Below are positions 19,813-30,113 of a DNA stretch of 64,000 nucleotides, piece by piece. How positions within the stretch are numbered: the first letter of the stretch is position 1; the number at the start of each line of letters is the position of its first letter. Source of the DNA: Ketobacter alkanivorans (GTDB lineage: Bacteria; Pseudomonadota; Gammaproteobacteria; Pseudomonadales; Ketobacteraceae). Position numbers and translations under genes: made by a program. The stretch lies in NCBI RefSeq assembly GCF_002863865.1, contig NZ_CP022684.1:3477990-3541989 (forward strand). Reading direction: 5' to 3'. The notes beneath the pieces are model-generated. The model was not told where the DNA came from, did no database searches, and saw only the letters and a list, made by a program, of their open reading frames with translations.

Positions 19813-20678
19813 TGAATAACAAAAGTATGACAGTCTTACTGCTGATCGCAGTGGTTGCCCTGGTTACCGGTAGCGCCATATTCACCGTGAAAGAAAGTGA
19901 GCGTGGCGTATTGCTGAAATTTGGTGAAGTGGTGAGAGATGATCTGCAGCCAGGGATCCAGTTCAAAATACCTTTTATACATGAGCCGCGCCTGTTTGAT
20001 GGCCGTATTCGCGTACTGGAAATGCGTCAGGAAGAGTATCTGACCCAGGAGAAGAAGCGTCTGATCGTGGATTCATACGTGATGTGGCGTATCAAAGACA
20101 TCAAGCAGTTTTATATTGCCACCGGCGGCGGCCTTGAGACTCGTGTGCGGCTGCTGTTGGCCCCCCGTGTGAACGAAGGCCTGCGTAATCAGTTTGGTGC
20201 GCGTACTGTGTATGAAGTTGTGGCCGGTGAGCGGGAAGAGCTGGTGGTGGATTTGGCCAAGGCCATTGACGACCAAGCTCAGGAAGCCCTGGGTATTGAT
20301 GTGGTGGAGATTCGGGTCAAGCGTATCGAGCTGCCTTCCAGTGCCAGTGCCTCGGTATACGACCGGATGCGTGCCGAGCGTGAACGTGAAGCTCGTAGCC
20401 ATCGTGCTCGCGGTGCCGAGCTGGCAGAAGGTATCAGTGCTGCTGCCGATCGTGAGCGTACCGAGATCCTGGCTGGTGCCTATCGTCAAGCGGAAGAGCT
20501 ACGGGGTGCAGGCGATGCGGAAGCAGCGTCAATCTATGCCAGCGCCTATCAGAAAGATCCTGAATTCTATAGCTTTTATCGCAGCATGGATGCCTACAAA
20601 GATGTCTTTAACAGCAAGAACGACCTGATCGTCGTGCAGCCTGATGGAGAGTTCTTCCGATTTATGAAGAGCGAGTAG
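19812..20678 (+). CDS. hflC: FtsH protease modulator HflC
   Basis: Second SPFH subunit of the HflKC complex. An N-terminal membrane helix (residues ~5-24, MTVLLLIAVVALVTGSAIF) is followed by the SPFH domain with ESERGVLLKFGEV and the charged helix RMRAEREREARSHRARGAEL near residue 190. Length 288. Two hairpins follow within 80 bases. The small DUF2065 (yjeT) gene that often follows hflC in relatives is not seen. Confidence 0.97.
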   Translation: MNNKSMTVLLLIAVVALVTGSAIFTVKESERGVLLKFGEVVRDDLQPGIQFKIPFIHEPRLFDGRIRVLEMRQEEYLTQEKKRLIVDSYVMWRIKDIKQFYIATGGGLETRVRLLLAPRVNEGLRNQFGARTVYEVVAGEREELVVDLAKAIDDQAQEALGIDVVEIRVKRIELPSSASASVYDRMRAEREREARSHRARGAELAEGISAAADRERTEILAGAYRQAEELRGAGDAEAASIYASAYQKDPEFYSFYRSMDAYKDVFNSKNDLIVVQPDGEFFRFMKSE

Positions 20679-20684
20679 GTAAAA

Positions 20685-20712
20685 AGGGGCCGAAAGGTTT
20701 AACTCGGCCCCT
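20685..20712 (+). other. Stem-loop after hflC
   Basis: AGGGGCCGA pairs with TCGGCCCCT over a 10-base loop just after the hflC stop. No T run follows; it is probably a transcript-stabilising hairpin or a weak terminator placed before the stronger one at 20733. Confidence 0.5.
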
Positions 20713-20732
20713 CGATGCGTGTTATCATAAGG

Positions 20733-20759
20733 AAACCGGGGCGATCCCCCGGTTTTTTT
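20733..20759 (+). terminator. Rho-independent terminator after hflKC
   Basis: AAACCGGGG and CCCCCGGTTT form a GC-rich stem with a short loop, followed directly by TTTTT. It separates the hfq-hflX-hflKC run from hisZ. Confidence 0.85.
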
Positions 20760-20841
20760 GTGGGCTAAATCAGGCCCCAAAACCTAAATCATGACGTACA
20801 ACGACTCAAACAGAGTAATAGAGGACAACGGCGAACGCTTT

Positions 20842-22038
20842 ATGGCCACAGCAGATCGATGGTTGTTACCCGATGGGATCGATGAAATCCTGCCCCCACA
20901 GGCGGCGAAACTGGAACAGTTGCGTCGGGACTTGCTGGATCTTTATAAAAGCTGGGGTTACGAGCAGGTGTTTCCCCCTCTGGTTGAGTATCTCGAATCC
21001 CTACTGACAGGTGCGGGCAATGATCTGGCCCTGCAGACCTTCAAACTGACCGATCAGCTCACCGGCCGCCTAATGGGCGTGCGTGCTGATATGACCACCC
21101 AAGTGGCGCGCATTGATGCCCATACCCTCAATCGAGAAGGTGTGACTCGCCTGTGTTATGCAGGCCACGTGTTGCATGCCAAACCCGAAAGCCTGGCGGC
21201 CAGTCGCAGCCTGATCCAGATCGGTGCCGAAATCTATGGTCATGGTGGCATCGCCAGTGACATCGAAGTGATCGGTCTGATGCTGGAAACCCTGCGTCGC
21301 GGTGGTTGTTGCGAATTGCATCTGGATCTGGGGCATGTGGCCATTTATCGTGCGCTGGCGGCAGAAGCCGGTCTGAGTGGCGATCTGGAATGGCAGTTGT
21401 TTGAAATTTTCCAGCGTAAGGCGGTTCCCGAGCTGGAGGCCTTCTTGGCAAAACAGGTAAGTGATCCGGATCTGGCGGTTATGCTGCGCCAGTTGGTAAC
21501 GTTGGCGGGCGATCGATCGGTATTGGCGAAAGCGGCCAGCGTATTGGCCAAGGCACCGCAGGCTGTGCAGTCAGCCCTGGCGGATCTGGAGCAGATCGCC
21601 GATCAGCTTGTTGCCAGTTATCCCGATGTGAAATTGTATTTTGATCTGGGCGAGTTGCGTGGTTATCACTACCATACTGGCCCGGTGTTCAGTGCCTATG
21701 TCCCTGATATGGGCCAGGCTATCGCCAATGGTGGTCGTTATGATCACATCGGTGAAGTGTTTGGGCGTGCGCGTCCGGCCACGGGCTTTAGTACCGATCT
21801 GGCGGCGTTGGTGCGTCGTGTGACCTCCTCCGTGGCCAGTAAGAAAATTTTTGCACCCGTTGCCGGTTCAGTTGCTGATCAGGCAAGTTTGCAGGAGGCA
21901 GTGCAGCAGTTGCGGGCTTCCGGCCAGGTGGTGATTCAGTCGTTAGGCGCCGGGCAAACCGCTCAGTCGCAAGGCTGTGATCAGCAGTTGAGCTTATCCA
22001 GCTCCGGTTGGGTCGCAGTAGCCGTTTCCGATTCTTAA
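20842..22038 (+). CDS. hisZ: ATP phosphoribosyltransferase regulatory subunit HisZ
   Basis: Catalytically inactive paralogue of histidyl-tRNA synthetase that combines with the short form of HisG to make the first enzyme of histidine synthesis. The ATG at 20842 gives the family start [18 protein letters not shown] and 398 residues; the frame is also open to an ATG at 20791, which would add 17 residues without resemblance. Class-II synthetase fold words such as [38 protein letters not shown] and [19 protein letters not shown] are visible. Its presence implies a short HisG elsewhere in the genome. purA follows after 26 bases. Confidence 0.94.
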   Translation: MATADRWLLPDGIDEILPPQAAKLEQLRRDLLDLYKSWGYEQVFPPLVEYLESLLTGAGNDLALQTFKLTDQLTGRLMGVRADMTTQVARIDAHTLNREGVTRLCYAGHVLHAKPESLAASRSLIQIGAEIYGHGGIASDIEVIGLMLETLRRGGCCELHLDLGHVAIYRALAAEAGLSGDLEWQLFEIFQRKAVPELEAFLAKQVSDPDLAVMLRQLVTLAGDRSVLAKAASVLAKAPQAVQSALADLEQIADQLVASYPDVKLYFDLGELRGYHYHTGPVFSAYVPDMGQAIANGGRYDHIGEVFGRARPATGFSTDLAALVRRVTSSVASKKIFAPVAGSVADQASLQEAVQQLRASGQVVIQSLGAGQTAQSQGCDQQLSLSSSGWVAVAVSDS

Positions 22039-22052
22039 TCTGTTCTTGATAG

Positions 22053-23363
<1,311 letters not shown>

Positions 23364-23383
23364 TCAATACTAAACCGTTGAAG

Positions 23384-23408
23384 AAGCCCCGTTATCGGGG
23401 CTTTTTTT
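23384..23408 (+). terminator. Rho-independent terminator after purA
   Basis: AAGCCCC-GTTAT-CGGGGCTT followed by TTTTT. It overlaps the last bases of the convergent sensor-kinase gene, ending transcripts coming from purA. Confidence 0.9.
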
Positions 23409-26400
23409 ATGGGCTGGCGTGGCCTTGGTTAGGGCTGTGATCATCGCCCTGTACATGGGCCTGAAACACTACGCTGACTTTTGCATGTTGGCGAATAACT
23501 CTTTCCGTTAGCTCCGTCGCGTTGTCTGTTTCCCCTTCCCGTAACGCCTCTTCCAGCTGCCCTGCAGCCTTCATTAACCTCTGGGCGCTCAGGTTGCCAG
23601 CCACACTTTTCAATGTATGCGCTCCTTGGGATGCTGCGGCATAATCATTGTTGGCGAGGCCGGTACGGATCTGGGCAACCAGATCCTGGCTGTTGTTCAG
23701 AAACATGTCGATAAGCGTGTTAAGGCGTTCGGGCTTGTTGCGTACCCGTTTCAGGGCTTCGGCCTTATCCCAGAGAGCGTTCGAGCTTGTTGGCTGTGGT
23801 GCGCTGGTGGCCGACAGCGCACCCGGTGCGTCGCCGTTCAGCCAGATCGTGAGTTTTTTATACAGCTCGTCAATGTTGATGGGCTTGCTCATGTAGTCGC
23901 TCATGCCAGCTTCAAGACATTTTTCCCGGTCGCCTGCCATGGCATTGGCAGTCATGGCGACGATGGGGATCTGCTGATAACGCTTACCGGCAACCCCACT
24001 GCGAATTTGCCGACTGGCGTCATAGCCATCCAGTATCGGCATCTGACAGTCCATCAGGATCAGTGTGTAAGGGAATCGGCTTTCAGCGTTTTGCAGTAGC
24101 TCGATCGCTTCTTTGCCGTTGTTGGCCATTTCGCAATGCAGGTCAAACTCTTCCAACATGCCTTGCACCACGTTCTGATTGATGGGGTTGTCTTCTACCA
24201 GAAGCAGGCGACAGTGCTGGGGCCAGATGGTGTCCTGGCGTTGATCTGGACGTAGGCTTTTCAGGTAGTGCTGGGTAACCAGGGGCGTCGCCTGGGCTAA
24301 GGCTTCGCCATCTTCCAACAGCACCGCCAAAGCATGAAGCAGATCGGAAAGAGTGGTGGGTTTAGGGAAATAGCCGTTGAAACCGAGCTGGGCCAGTCGA
24401 TGGGCATCACCCCGATTGCCGATAGACGTCATCATGATCAGTTTGGTTGGGTTGAATTTCGGGTTGCTGCGGATGCGTTGTCCCAGCTCGGTACCGGTCA
24501 TATTGGGCATCAGCATATCGATAAAAACGACGGCATAGCCTGACTCATCCTGCTCCGCTTGCCTGGCCTCCATCAGTTCAAGTGCTTGCTCACCGTCGTT
24601 GGCCAGTTGTACCTGTGCGCCCCACAATTGCAGTTGCCGCTTCAGCACCTCGCGATTCGTGGCATTGTCGTCCACCACCAGCATGGGTACGTTCTGCACA
24701 TTGATACTGGGTACGAGCGCCTGGGATAGCTGGCTGGGCTGCAGCATTACTTTGAAGTGGAATTGGCTGCCTTGGTGTTCTGTACTGTTTACTTGGATGG
24801 TGCCGTTCATTAGCTGACACAGTTGAGTGACGATGGCCAGCCCCAGCCCTGTGCCACCAAAGCGACGGGTGGTGGAAGCGTCCACTTGAGTAAAGGAGCC
24901 GAAAATATGCTCGATGCGATCCTGGGGAATGCCAATGCCGGTATCGCTCACGATGCATTCGAACTGGTATTGATAGTCGGGTGTGGTGTGCAGGGAGGCT
25001 TGGATAACAATTTCACCATGCTCGGTAAATTTGATGGAGTTGCTGACCAAGTTGGCGATGATCTGGCGCAGCCGCCCTGGGTCGCCTTTTACCATGCTGT
25101 GCTCTATACCGACTACATCGAGTATCAGCTCTAATCCCTTTTCATGGGCGCGAGGTGCCATGGATTCGGCAAACTCGCCCAGCATGGCGCCGAGATCAAA
25201 GTCGATGATATCAATCTCCAGACGGCCTGCCTCGATTTTGGAAAAATCCAGAATGTCGTTGATGATCACCAGTAAGGATTCGGCGCTGCTCATGGCCAGG
25301 CGCGCCTGATGCTGTTGATCGGCATCGAGTTTAGTACGCATTAACAGGCCCAGCATGCCCAGAACCCCATTCATGGGGGTGCGGATTTCGTGGCTCATGG
25401 TGGCCAGAAACTCGCTTTTGATTCTGGCGGCGCTTTCTGCCACATCTTTGGCTTGGCGTAATTCATGCTGTACGGCTTTTTGATCGGTAATATCCGTACG
25501 AATGGCCATATAGCGGTCGATATTGCCGGTGTCATCCCGCAATGGAGCAATGGTGGTGGCCACCCAATAAAGGTGGCCATTTTTGGCACGGTTACAGATC
25601 TCAGCGTTCCAGATATTGCCTTTGGATATGGTCAGATACATTTCACGAAAAAAGGATTGCGGGTGGAAGCCTGAATTCAAAATACGGTGATTGCTGCCGA
25701 TCAGTTCTGCTGCGCTGTAACCGCTGACCTCCTCGAACTTGCTGTTAACATAAAGGATCGTGCCGCGAATATCGGTTATGGCAACAATGGCGTGGTGTGA
25801 CACGGCACGCTGCTGCATGCTCAGCTCGGTCAATGCATTACGGGTTGCCGTTTCGCTGTCTTTTATGCGGCCTTCGTAACGCTCTCGGGCTTTTATCATT
25901 AAATTAAAATTGTCGGCGAGGTTGCCAATTTCGTTGCGGCTTTTTATGGCCACCGGGTTAACGTGGTTGTTGTGAGTAAAGGCTTCCACGGCATCATTGA
26001 GTTTGGCCAATGGAAGCGATATGTGGCCTGCCAGATAGGTTGCACAGAGGGTGATGGCCACAGTGGATAACAGCAGCAGTATGACATCCAATTGCGCCAG
26101 CCACGTGATTGAGGCGAATGCGGTATCGCGCTTTATTTCACTGATCAGTGCCCAGGTTACGTTGCCGATGTTGACGGTGTTGTATTGTCCGATGACCTCT
26201 TCACCTTTGGGGTTGAGGTAGCGGGACATTACCGGCGAAGACTGAAGTGCTTGGCTGTGTGATTCTCCATGAGCGTTCTGCCATGCGCTAAAGATATCTG
26301 TATGTATGGCCGTGTTTAATACTTCGGATTCGCGGTTGCCAAATTGCGAACGTAATAAGCCATCTTCCCCCACCAGGTAGTGGTTAATGTCGTATTCCCG

Positions 26401-27078
26401 TTGATGCAGTAGCAGCTGGTTAATTCTTTCCAGTCTGACTTGTAGCGCAAATGCACCTTTGGTGTGGCCTTCCTGGTCCAGCAGGGGGGTCACCAAAAAA
26501 CCGCTCAACATATTGGCTGAAGGAGCGTAACGCTCGTAATCTGAAAAGATTGGTTCGTTGGTCTCGAGCGCCTGTATAAAGGCATGGGCGAAACGAGTGT
26601 CTTTATGCGGGCCGTTAATCAGGTTGGTGCCCAGATCTGTTTCCATCACCACGGTAAACAGAATATTGCCGTCGGTATCGATAAGAAATAGATCATACAT
26701 ATAGTCGTAGGCTGCCAGCAGGTTTATCAAATCGAGCCTGCGGGACTGGGCCAGCTGTTGCCATTCGTCACTCTTGATGAACTCTGCCAGGCTTTTGCCG
26801 CTGGAGCGGAAGCTGGTTTCCAGGGTATTGATCAGTGTGATGTTGGTGGGGTTGTTAGCCTGTAGATCCAGATCCATCCAGCGGTAATCGAACCAGGCGT
26901 TTATAAAGCGAATTTTCTCGGCAGCGGTTTGAGATAGCTCGGCATGGGCTGCCTCCTGTAAGCTGGATCTGGCCTGCTGATAGCTGATCACTGCCACCAG
27001 AATCAATGGCAGCAGGCCAACGGTAAGGAACCAGCCTACCAGCTGTTTGCGAATGGCGCCTGTGTTCCTGCCGCTCAT
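23407..27078 (-). CDS. Hybrid sensor histidine kinase (dCache-HAMP-PAS-HisKA-HATPase-REC-REC-HPt)
   Basis: A large multi-step phosphorelay kinase; 1223 residues from the ATG at 27078, which I prefer because the alternative start at 27204 lies inside a 25-bp palindrome and adds residues with no fold. In order (numbers from 27078): membrane helix ~15-35, a periplasmic Cache-like sensor ~40-330, second helix ~335-357, HAMP ~360-410, PAS ~430-545 (TDIRGTILYVNSKFEEVSGY), HisKA with SHEIRTPMNG near 563, HATPase with DTGIGIP and GGTGLGLAIV, receiver 1 (~800-915, LVVDDN, VFIDMLMPN), receiver 2 (~960-1080, LLVEDNP, ILMDCQMP) and HPt with HTLKSVAGN near 1158. The ligand and output are unknown; no response regulator is adjacent. 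Divergent from the DUF2236 gene. Confidence 0.93.
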   Translation of the reverse strand: MSGRNTGAIRKQLVGWFLTVGLLPLILVAVISYQQARSSLQEAAHAELSQTAAEKIRFINAWFDYRWMDLDLQANNPTNITLINTLETSFRSSGKSLAEFIKSDEWQQLAQSRRLDLINLLAAYDYMYDLFLIDTDGNILFTVVMETDLGTNLINGPHKDTRFAHAFIQALETNEPIFSDYERYAPSANMLSGFLVTPLLDQEGHTKGAFALQVRLERINQLLLHQREYDINHYLVGEDGLLRSQFGNRESEVLNTAIHTDIFSAWQNAHGESHSQALQSSPVMSRYLNPKGEEVIGQYNTVNIGNVTWALISEIKRDTAFASITWLAQLDVILLLLSTVAITLCATYLAGHISLPLAKLNDAVEAFTHNNHVNPVAIKSRNEIGNLADNFNLMIKARERYEGRIKDSETATRNALTELSMQQRAVSHHAIVAITDIRGTILYVNSKFEEVSGYSAAELIGSNHRILNSGFHPQSFFREMYLTISKGNIWNAEICNRAKNGHLYWVATTIAPLRDDTGNIDRYMAIRTDITDQKAVQHELRQAKDVAESAARIKSEFLATMSHEIRTPMNGVLGMLGLLMRTKLDADQQHQARLAMSSAESLLVIINDILDFSKIEAGRLEIDIIDFDLGAMLGEFAESMAPRAHEKGLELILDVVGIEHSMVKGDPGRLRQIIANLVSNSIKFTEHGEIVIQASLHTTPDYQYQFECIVSDTGIGIPQDRIEHIFGSFTQVDASTTRRFGGTGLGLAIVTQLCQLMNGTIQVNSTEHQGSQFHFKVMLQPSQLSQALVPSINVQNVPMLVVDDNATNREVLKRQLQLWGAQVQLANDGEQALELMEARQAEQDESGYAVVFIDMLMPNMTGTELGQRIRSNPKFNPTKLIMMTSIGNRGDAHRLAQLGFNGYFPKPTTLSDLLHALAVLLEDGEALAQATPLVTQHYLKSLRPDQRQDTIWPQHCRLLLVEDNPINQNVVQGMLEEFDLHCEMANNGKEAIELLQNAESRFPYTLILMDCQMPILDGYDASRQIRSGVAGKRYQQIPIVAMTANAMAGDREKCLEAGMSDYMSKPINIDELYKKLTIWLNGDAPGALSATSAPQPTSSNALWDKAEALKRVRNKPERLNTLIDMFLNNSQDLVAQIRTGLANNDYAAASQGAHTLKSVAGNLSAQRLMKAAGQLEEALREGETDNATELTERVIRQHAKVSVVFQAHVQGDDHSPNQGHASP

Positions 27079-27162
27079 GGTGTTACGGGAATCCTTGTCT
27101 GGGGCCTGTTGTGCGCGATCTGGGTGCTTACCTCTAAGAATAGTCCAGCTGGTGGGAGCTGT

Positions 27163-27218
27163 GGCAGATAGAAACATTGATACAAATAGTATGATTTGTA
27201 TCAATGTTTCTATCTGCC
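27163..27218. repeat. Perfect 25-bp inverted repeat with 6-base loop
   Basis: The left arm 27163-27187 (GGCAGATAGAAACATTGATA, then CAAAT) is exactly the reverse complement of the right arm 27194-27218; the loop is AGTATG. It lies between the divergent hybrid kinase and DUF2236 genes, 44 bases before the latter's ATG. It is far longer than a normal operator half-site, lacks a T run, and could form a cruciform or a very stable hairpin in transcripts from either strand. Confidence 0.9.
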
Positions 27219-27261
27219 ATTCCCCTAGGATGGGTAGGGTATTAGCAACAGGAGACTATCC

Positions 27262-28242
27262 ATGTCAGTCAGTAATTCTGTAGAAGTGGTTGTAAAACAG
27301 AAGGCGATCACCAGAGAAGACCTTCAAAGTCGCTTGGAAGATATGTCCAAACGTGTGCTGGATTCGAGGGTGGGATTGTATGGCCCTGAATCCATGTCTT
27401 GGCGGGTGAACCGTCATACCTCTGTCATGATGGGCGCGGGTTGCGCCAACCTGTTGCAATTGGCTCACCCCTGGGTATCCCAGGCTATTGATCAGCACTC
27501 CCAGACCCAGACAGATCCCCTGGGTCGTTTACGCCGCACGTTTTTGAACGTTCATGCCATGGTGTTTGGCAGCCTGGATCAGGTGCTGGATTCCGCCATC
27601 AAAGTGCATAACATTCACGCCAAAATCACCGGTCAGGTGAGTGAAAGCGCGGGTAAGACCAAAAAGGGCAGTGCTTATTTTGCCAATCAGGTAGGCGCGA
27701 TGCTGTGGGTACACGCTACGTTGTGGGTGACCGGGTTGCGTGTGTATGAATTGTTTCACCAGCCGCTCACCGCTGACGAAAAAGAGCAGTACTATCAGGA
27801 ATCCAAAATGTTTGCCTTTCTGTTTGGCATTCCTGAATCGGCTATGCCAGAAACCTGGGGTGATTTTTTGGCGTATTACAACGACGTAGTGAATTCCGAT
27901 GAGCTGGCAGTAGGTGAGGTTGGCAGGCAATTGGTGGAATACATCTTCAGCATGAAGTGGTATCTGAAACCGTTGTTAAATCGCCACAAAATGCATACCG
28001 CAATGTTGTTGCCGGATCGGCTGCGTGAGGATTTTGGCTTTCCCGAGATAACAGTAAATATGCAACGAAGCTTCGACTTTGATATAACCTTTGCCCGCAG
28101 GTTCTTTAATGTCGCACCACAATCGGTTAAGTATTTGCCGCCTTATATTGAAGCAACCCAACGCATTCAGGGTGAAAAAGCGGGCCCAGTTACCCGTATG
28201 ACGAACCGTGTGATTTATGGTCAGCCGTTGCTGGTGTCCTAG
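27262..28242 (+). CDS. DUF2236 (MpaB/latex-clearing-like) oxygenase family protein
   Basis: A 326-residue, mostly helical soluble protein with the marks of the DUF2236 family, which includes the haem-b latex-clearing oxygenase Lcp and fungal MpaB: GPESMSWRVNRHTSVMMGAG, LLQLAHPWVSQAIDQHS, the Arg/His-bearing RLRRTFLNVHAMVFG, ANQVGAMLWVHATLWVTGL and GDFLAYYNDVV. No signal peptide. GGAGA precedes the ATG. A role in oxidising a lipid or isoprenoid is only a family-level guess. The 25-bp palindrome upstream may control it, perhaps with the divergent kinase. A terminator follows at 28285. Confidence 0.85.
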   Translation: MSVSNSVEVVVKQKAITREDLQSRLEDMSKRVLDSRVGLYGPESMSWRVNRHTSVMMGAGCANLLQLAHPWVSQAIDQHSQTQTDPLGRLRRTFLNVHAMVFGSLDQVLDSAIKVHNIHAKITGQVSESAGKTKKGSAYFANQVGAMLWVHATLWVTGLRVYELFHQPLTADEKEQYYQESKMFAFLFGIPESAMPETWGDFLAYYNDVVNSDELAVGEVGRQLVEYIFSMKWYLKPLLNRHKMHTAMLLPDRLREDFGFPEITVNMQRSFDFDITFARRFFNVAPQSVKYLPPYIEATQRIQGEKAGPVTRMTNRVIYGQPLLVS

Positions 28243-28284
28243 CGGCAGGTACTCTGATAGCTAAATTGATCGACTCTTGTGTGT

Positions 28285-28316
28285 GGCCGGCGGTGTATAC
28301 CTCCGGCCTTTTTTGA
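28285..28316 (+). terminator. Rho-independent terminator after DUF2236 gene
   Basis: GGCCGG pairs with CCGGCC, with an inner GGT/ACC extension across one mismatch, followed by TTTTTT. Confidence 0.8.
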
Positions 28317-28370
28317 GGTTGAATTTCGTGTAAGCCCTTAGGCCCGAAGGCCTGCCGCTACACACCGCAT

Positions 28371-28823
28371 TCAGGCGGGTTGTTGACGCATAATTTCAAT
28401 GACGCCTTGTTCCAGCATGGTGAGCCCCGAGCGACGGCCCACTGCGAGGGCTTCCTCCTGGCTTTTGCCTTCATGCCAATATTCTTTCAGTGTTATCAGT
28501 GCACCCACACGGTTGGCGCTACGGCAGTGGATCAGCACAGGGTGATTGCTGCAGTCGTCCATTATCTCTGCCAACTGTTTTGCTGCATCACGGGTGAGAT
28601 CCTGTGGGCCACGAATGGGGATGTTTATATAGGTCATCCCCAATTGAGCGACGGCTTCCGGCTCGCTGGGTGGGGTTTCTTCCACAGGGCACAGATTGAT
28701 AACGGTTTTGATGCCTTTTTGGGCGGCGTCCTTTAAATCCTGTTCGCTGGGCAAGCCACACGCCAGGGTATCGGGGTTGGGGCTGCATAAATTCGGGACG
28801 TTGATTGGGTGGTCGTTCAGCAT
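28371..28823 (-). CDS. DUF442 (Blh phosphatase-like) sulfur-metabolism protein
   Basis: A 150-residue cytoplasmic protein with a tyrosine-phosphatase-like fold of the TIGR01244/DUF442 type. The active-site loop is VLIHCRSANRVGAL (Cys-x4-Arg) near residue 98; YINIPIRGPQDLT precedes it. In Blh-type proteins this domain is fused to a metallo-beta-lactamase persulfide dioxygenase; here the two are separate genes flanking the regulator. It starts 9 bases after the ArsR-type gene and so forms an operon with it. Likely role: handling of reactive sulfur species, perhaps as a sulfurtransferase; inferred from the family and context. Confidence 0.85.
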   Translation of the reverse strand: MLNDHPINVPNLCSPNPDTLACGLPSEQDLKDAAQKGIKTVINLCPVEETPPSEPEAVAQLGMTYINIPIRGPQDLTRDAAKQLAEIMDDCSNHPVLIHCRSANRVGALITLKEYWHEGKSQEEALAVGRRSGLTMLEQGVIEIMRQQPA

Positions 28824-28832
28824 GGGGAATCC

Positions 28833-29141
28833 TCAGGATTTTCCGCAGAAGTGTTGATGCAGTAGCGCGACGATATCCATGGCAGGACCCTCTGCCACCG
28901 AATAATAGATGGTCTGAGCTTGGCGTCGAGTGCTTACCAAGCCCTGCTTGCGCAGTACTGCCAAATGCTGTGACAGTGCCGACTGAGAAAGGGCCAGCTC
29001 CTCATTCAGCTCGCTTACGCAGTGTTCCCCTTGAGACAGGGCGCACATGATCATCAGCCGGTTAGGGTTGGACAGCGCCTGCATCAGCTTGGCGGCATCC
29101 TGTGCGTGGTGTCGTAATTCTTCTAGATTGGCAATAGTCAT
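28833..29141 (-). CDS. ArsR-family persulfide-responsive repressor (BigR/SqrR-like)
   Basis: Winged-helix repressor of 102 residues from the ATG at 29141; a longer frame to 29198 exists, but it would run through the operator palindrome at 29154-29175. The wHTH shows LMQALSNPNRLMIMCAL, then ALSQSALSQHLAVLRKQGLV and the wing RRQAQTIYYSV. Cys at 33 and 41 and another at 99 in the last helix (HFCGKS) match the widely spaced Cys pair that forms a tetrasulfide bridge in BigR/SqrR sensors. Together with the divergent dioxygenase-like gene and downstream DUF442 gene this suggests control of sulfide or persulfide detoxification. Confidence 0.88.
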   Translation of the reverse strand: MTIANLEELRHHAQDAAKLMQALSNPNRLMIMCALSQGEHCVSELNEELALSQSALSQHLAVLRKQGLVSTRRQAQTIYYSVAEGPAMDIVALLHQHFCGKS

Positions 29142-29149
29142 ATCGGTAT

Positions 29150-29177
29150 TTGCTATATTAGTTGTAGCTAATATACT
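29150..29177 (+). promoter_or_regulatory. Promoter with overlapping ArsR-type operator
   Basis: TATATTAG at 29154-29161 and CTAATATA at 29168-29175 form a perfect inverted repeat around TTGTAG. It overlaps a likely plus-strand promoter, TTGCTA (29150-29155), 16 bases, TATACT (29172-29177), for the dioxygenase-like gene. A bound ArsR-type dimer would cover the -35 to -10 region and also sits just upstream of the regulator's own start. Confidence 0.75.
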
Positions 29178-29225
29178 ATGTGTCTGAATGTTTGGCAATC
29201 ATGAAGTGATTAAGGCGGATACATC

Positions 29226-30089
29226 ATGAACTCCCCTATTATCAAGACATTTTTCGATCAGTCTACCTATACCTTCAGTTATGTGGTGCATGGAGCACCA
29301 GAGGGGCCATGTGCCATCATTGACCCGGTTCTGGATTTTGATGCAAAAGCCGCCCGAATATCCACAACCTCAGCGCAATTGATTCTTGATTATATTGCAG
29401 AACTAAATCTAAGCGTGGAGTGGATTTTAGAAACTCATGCCCATGCGGATCATCTGTCGGCAGCCCACTGGCTTAAGCAGCAGGCAGGTGGAAACATTGC
29501 CATTGGTGAAGGTATCACTGGAGTGCAGGCGCATTTCTCCAAGCTGTTTAACTTAGGGCCTGAGTTTGTAGCTGATGGCTCCCAGTTTGATTACCTGTTC
29601 CAGGCAGGTGAACGGCTTGCCATTGGGTCATTGGAGTGTGAAGTGTTGTTTACCCCAGGCCATACCCCTGCCTGCGTCAGTTATAAAATTGCAGACGCAG
29701 TGTTTGTGGGGGATACCCTGTTCACGCCTGACTACGGCACCGCTCGTGCAGACTTTCCCGGCGGTGATGCGCAGGCTCTTTATCGGTCCATTCAGCAGTT
29801 ACTGTCTCTGCCTGCAGAAACCCGCTTGTTCATGTGCCACGATTATCTACCCAATGGTCGAGCCCCTAAATGGGAAACCACCGTTGCCGAGCAGCGAAAG
29901 CACAATCTGATGGTGCACCAGGGGGTGTCGGAAGCGGATTTTGTGGCGGCCCGTCACGCAAAGGATGCCAGTCTGGCGGCCCCGGTACTGATATTGCCTG
30001 CTTTGCAGGTAAATATCAGAGCCGGTCAGTTGCCGCCAGCAGAAAGCAACGGTACTCAGTATCTCAAATTGCCGATTAATCGGATTTGA
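29226..30089 (+). CDS. Metallo-beta-lactamase-fold persulfide dioxygenase-like protein
   Basis: A 287-residue cytoplasmic enzyme of the Blh/ETHE1-related group. Metal ligands are in ETHAHADHLSAAHWL (residues ~74-88), FTPGHTPACVSY near 145, GDTLF near 162 and MCHDYLP near 205. Related enzymes oxidise glutathione persulfide or other persulfides with one iron. Divergent from the ArsR-type regulator, with the palindromic operator in the shared promoter, so it is probably induced by sulfide or persulfide. The exact substrate is not shown by the sequence. Confidence 0.9.
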   Translation: MNSPIIKTFFDQSTYTFSYVVHGAPEGPCAIIDPVLDFDAKAARISTTSAQLILDYIAELNLSVEWILETHAHADHLSAAHWLKQQAGGNIAIGEGITGVQAHFSKLFNLGPEFVADGSQFDYLFQAGERLAIGSLECEVLFTPGHTPACVSYKIADAVFVGDTLFTPDYGTARADFPGGDAQALYRSIQQLLSLPAETRLFMCHDYLPNGRAPKWETTVAEQRKHNLMVHQGVSEADFVAARHAKDASLAAPVLILPALQVNIRAGQLPPAESNGTQYLKLPINRI

Positions 30090-30113
30090 GTTGCACAATG
30101 GTTACGCAAATGG

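Noticed and set aside
20791..20841. Upstream start of hisZ
   Set aside because: The 17 extra residues do not resemble HisZ; relatives start at the ATG equivalent to 20842.
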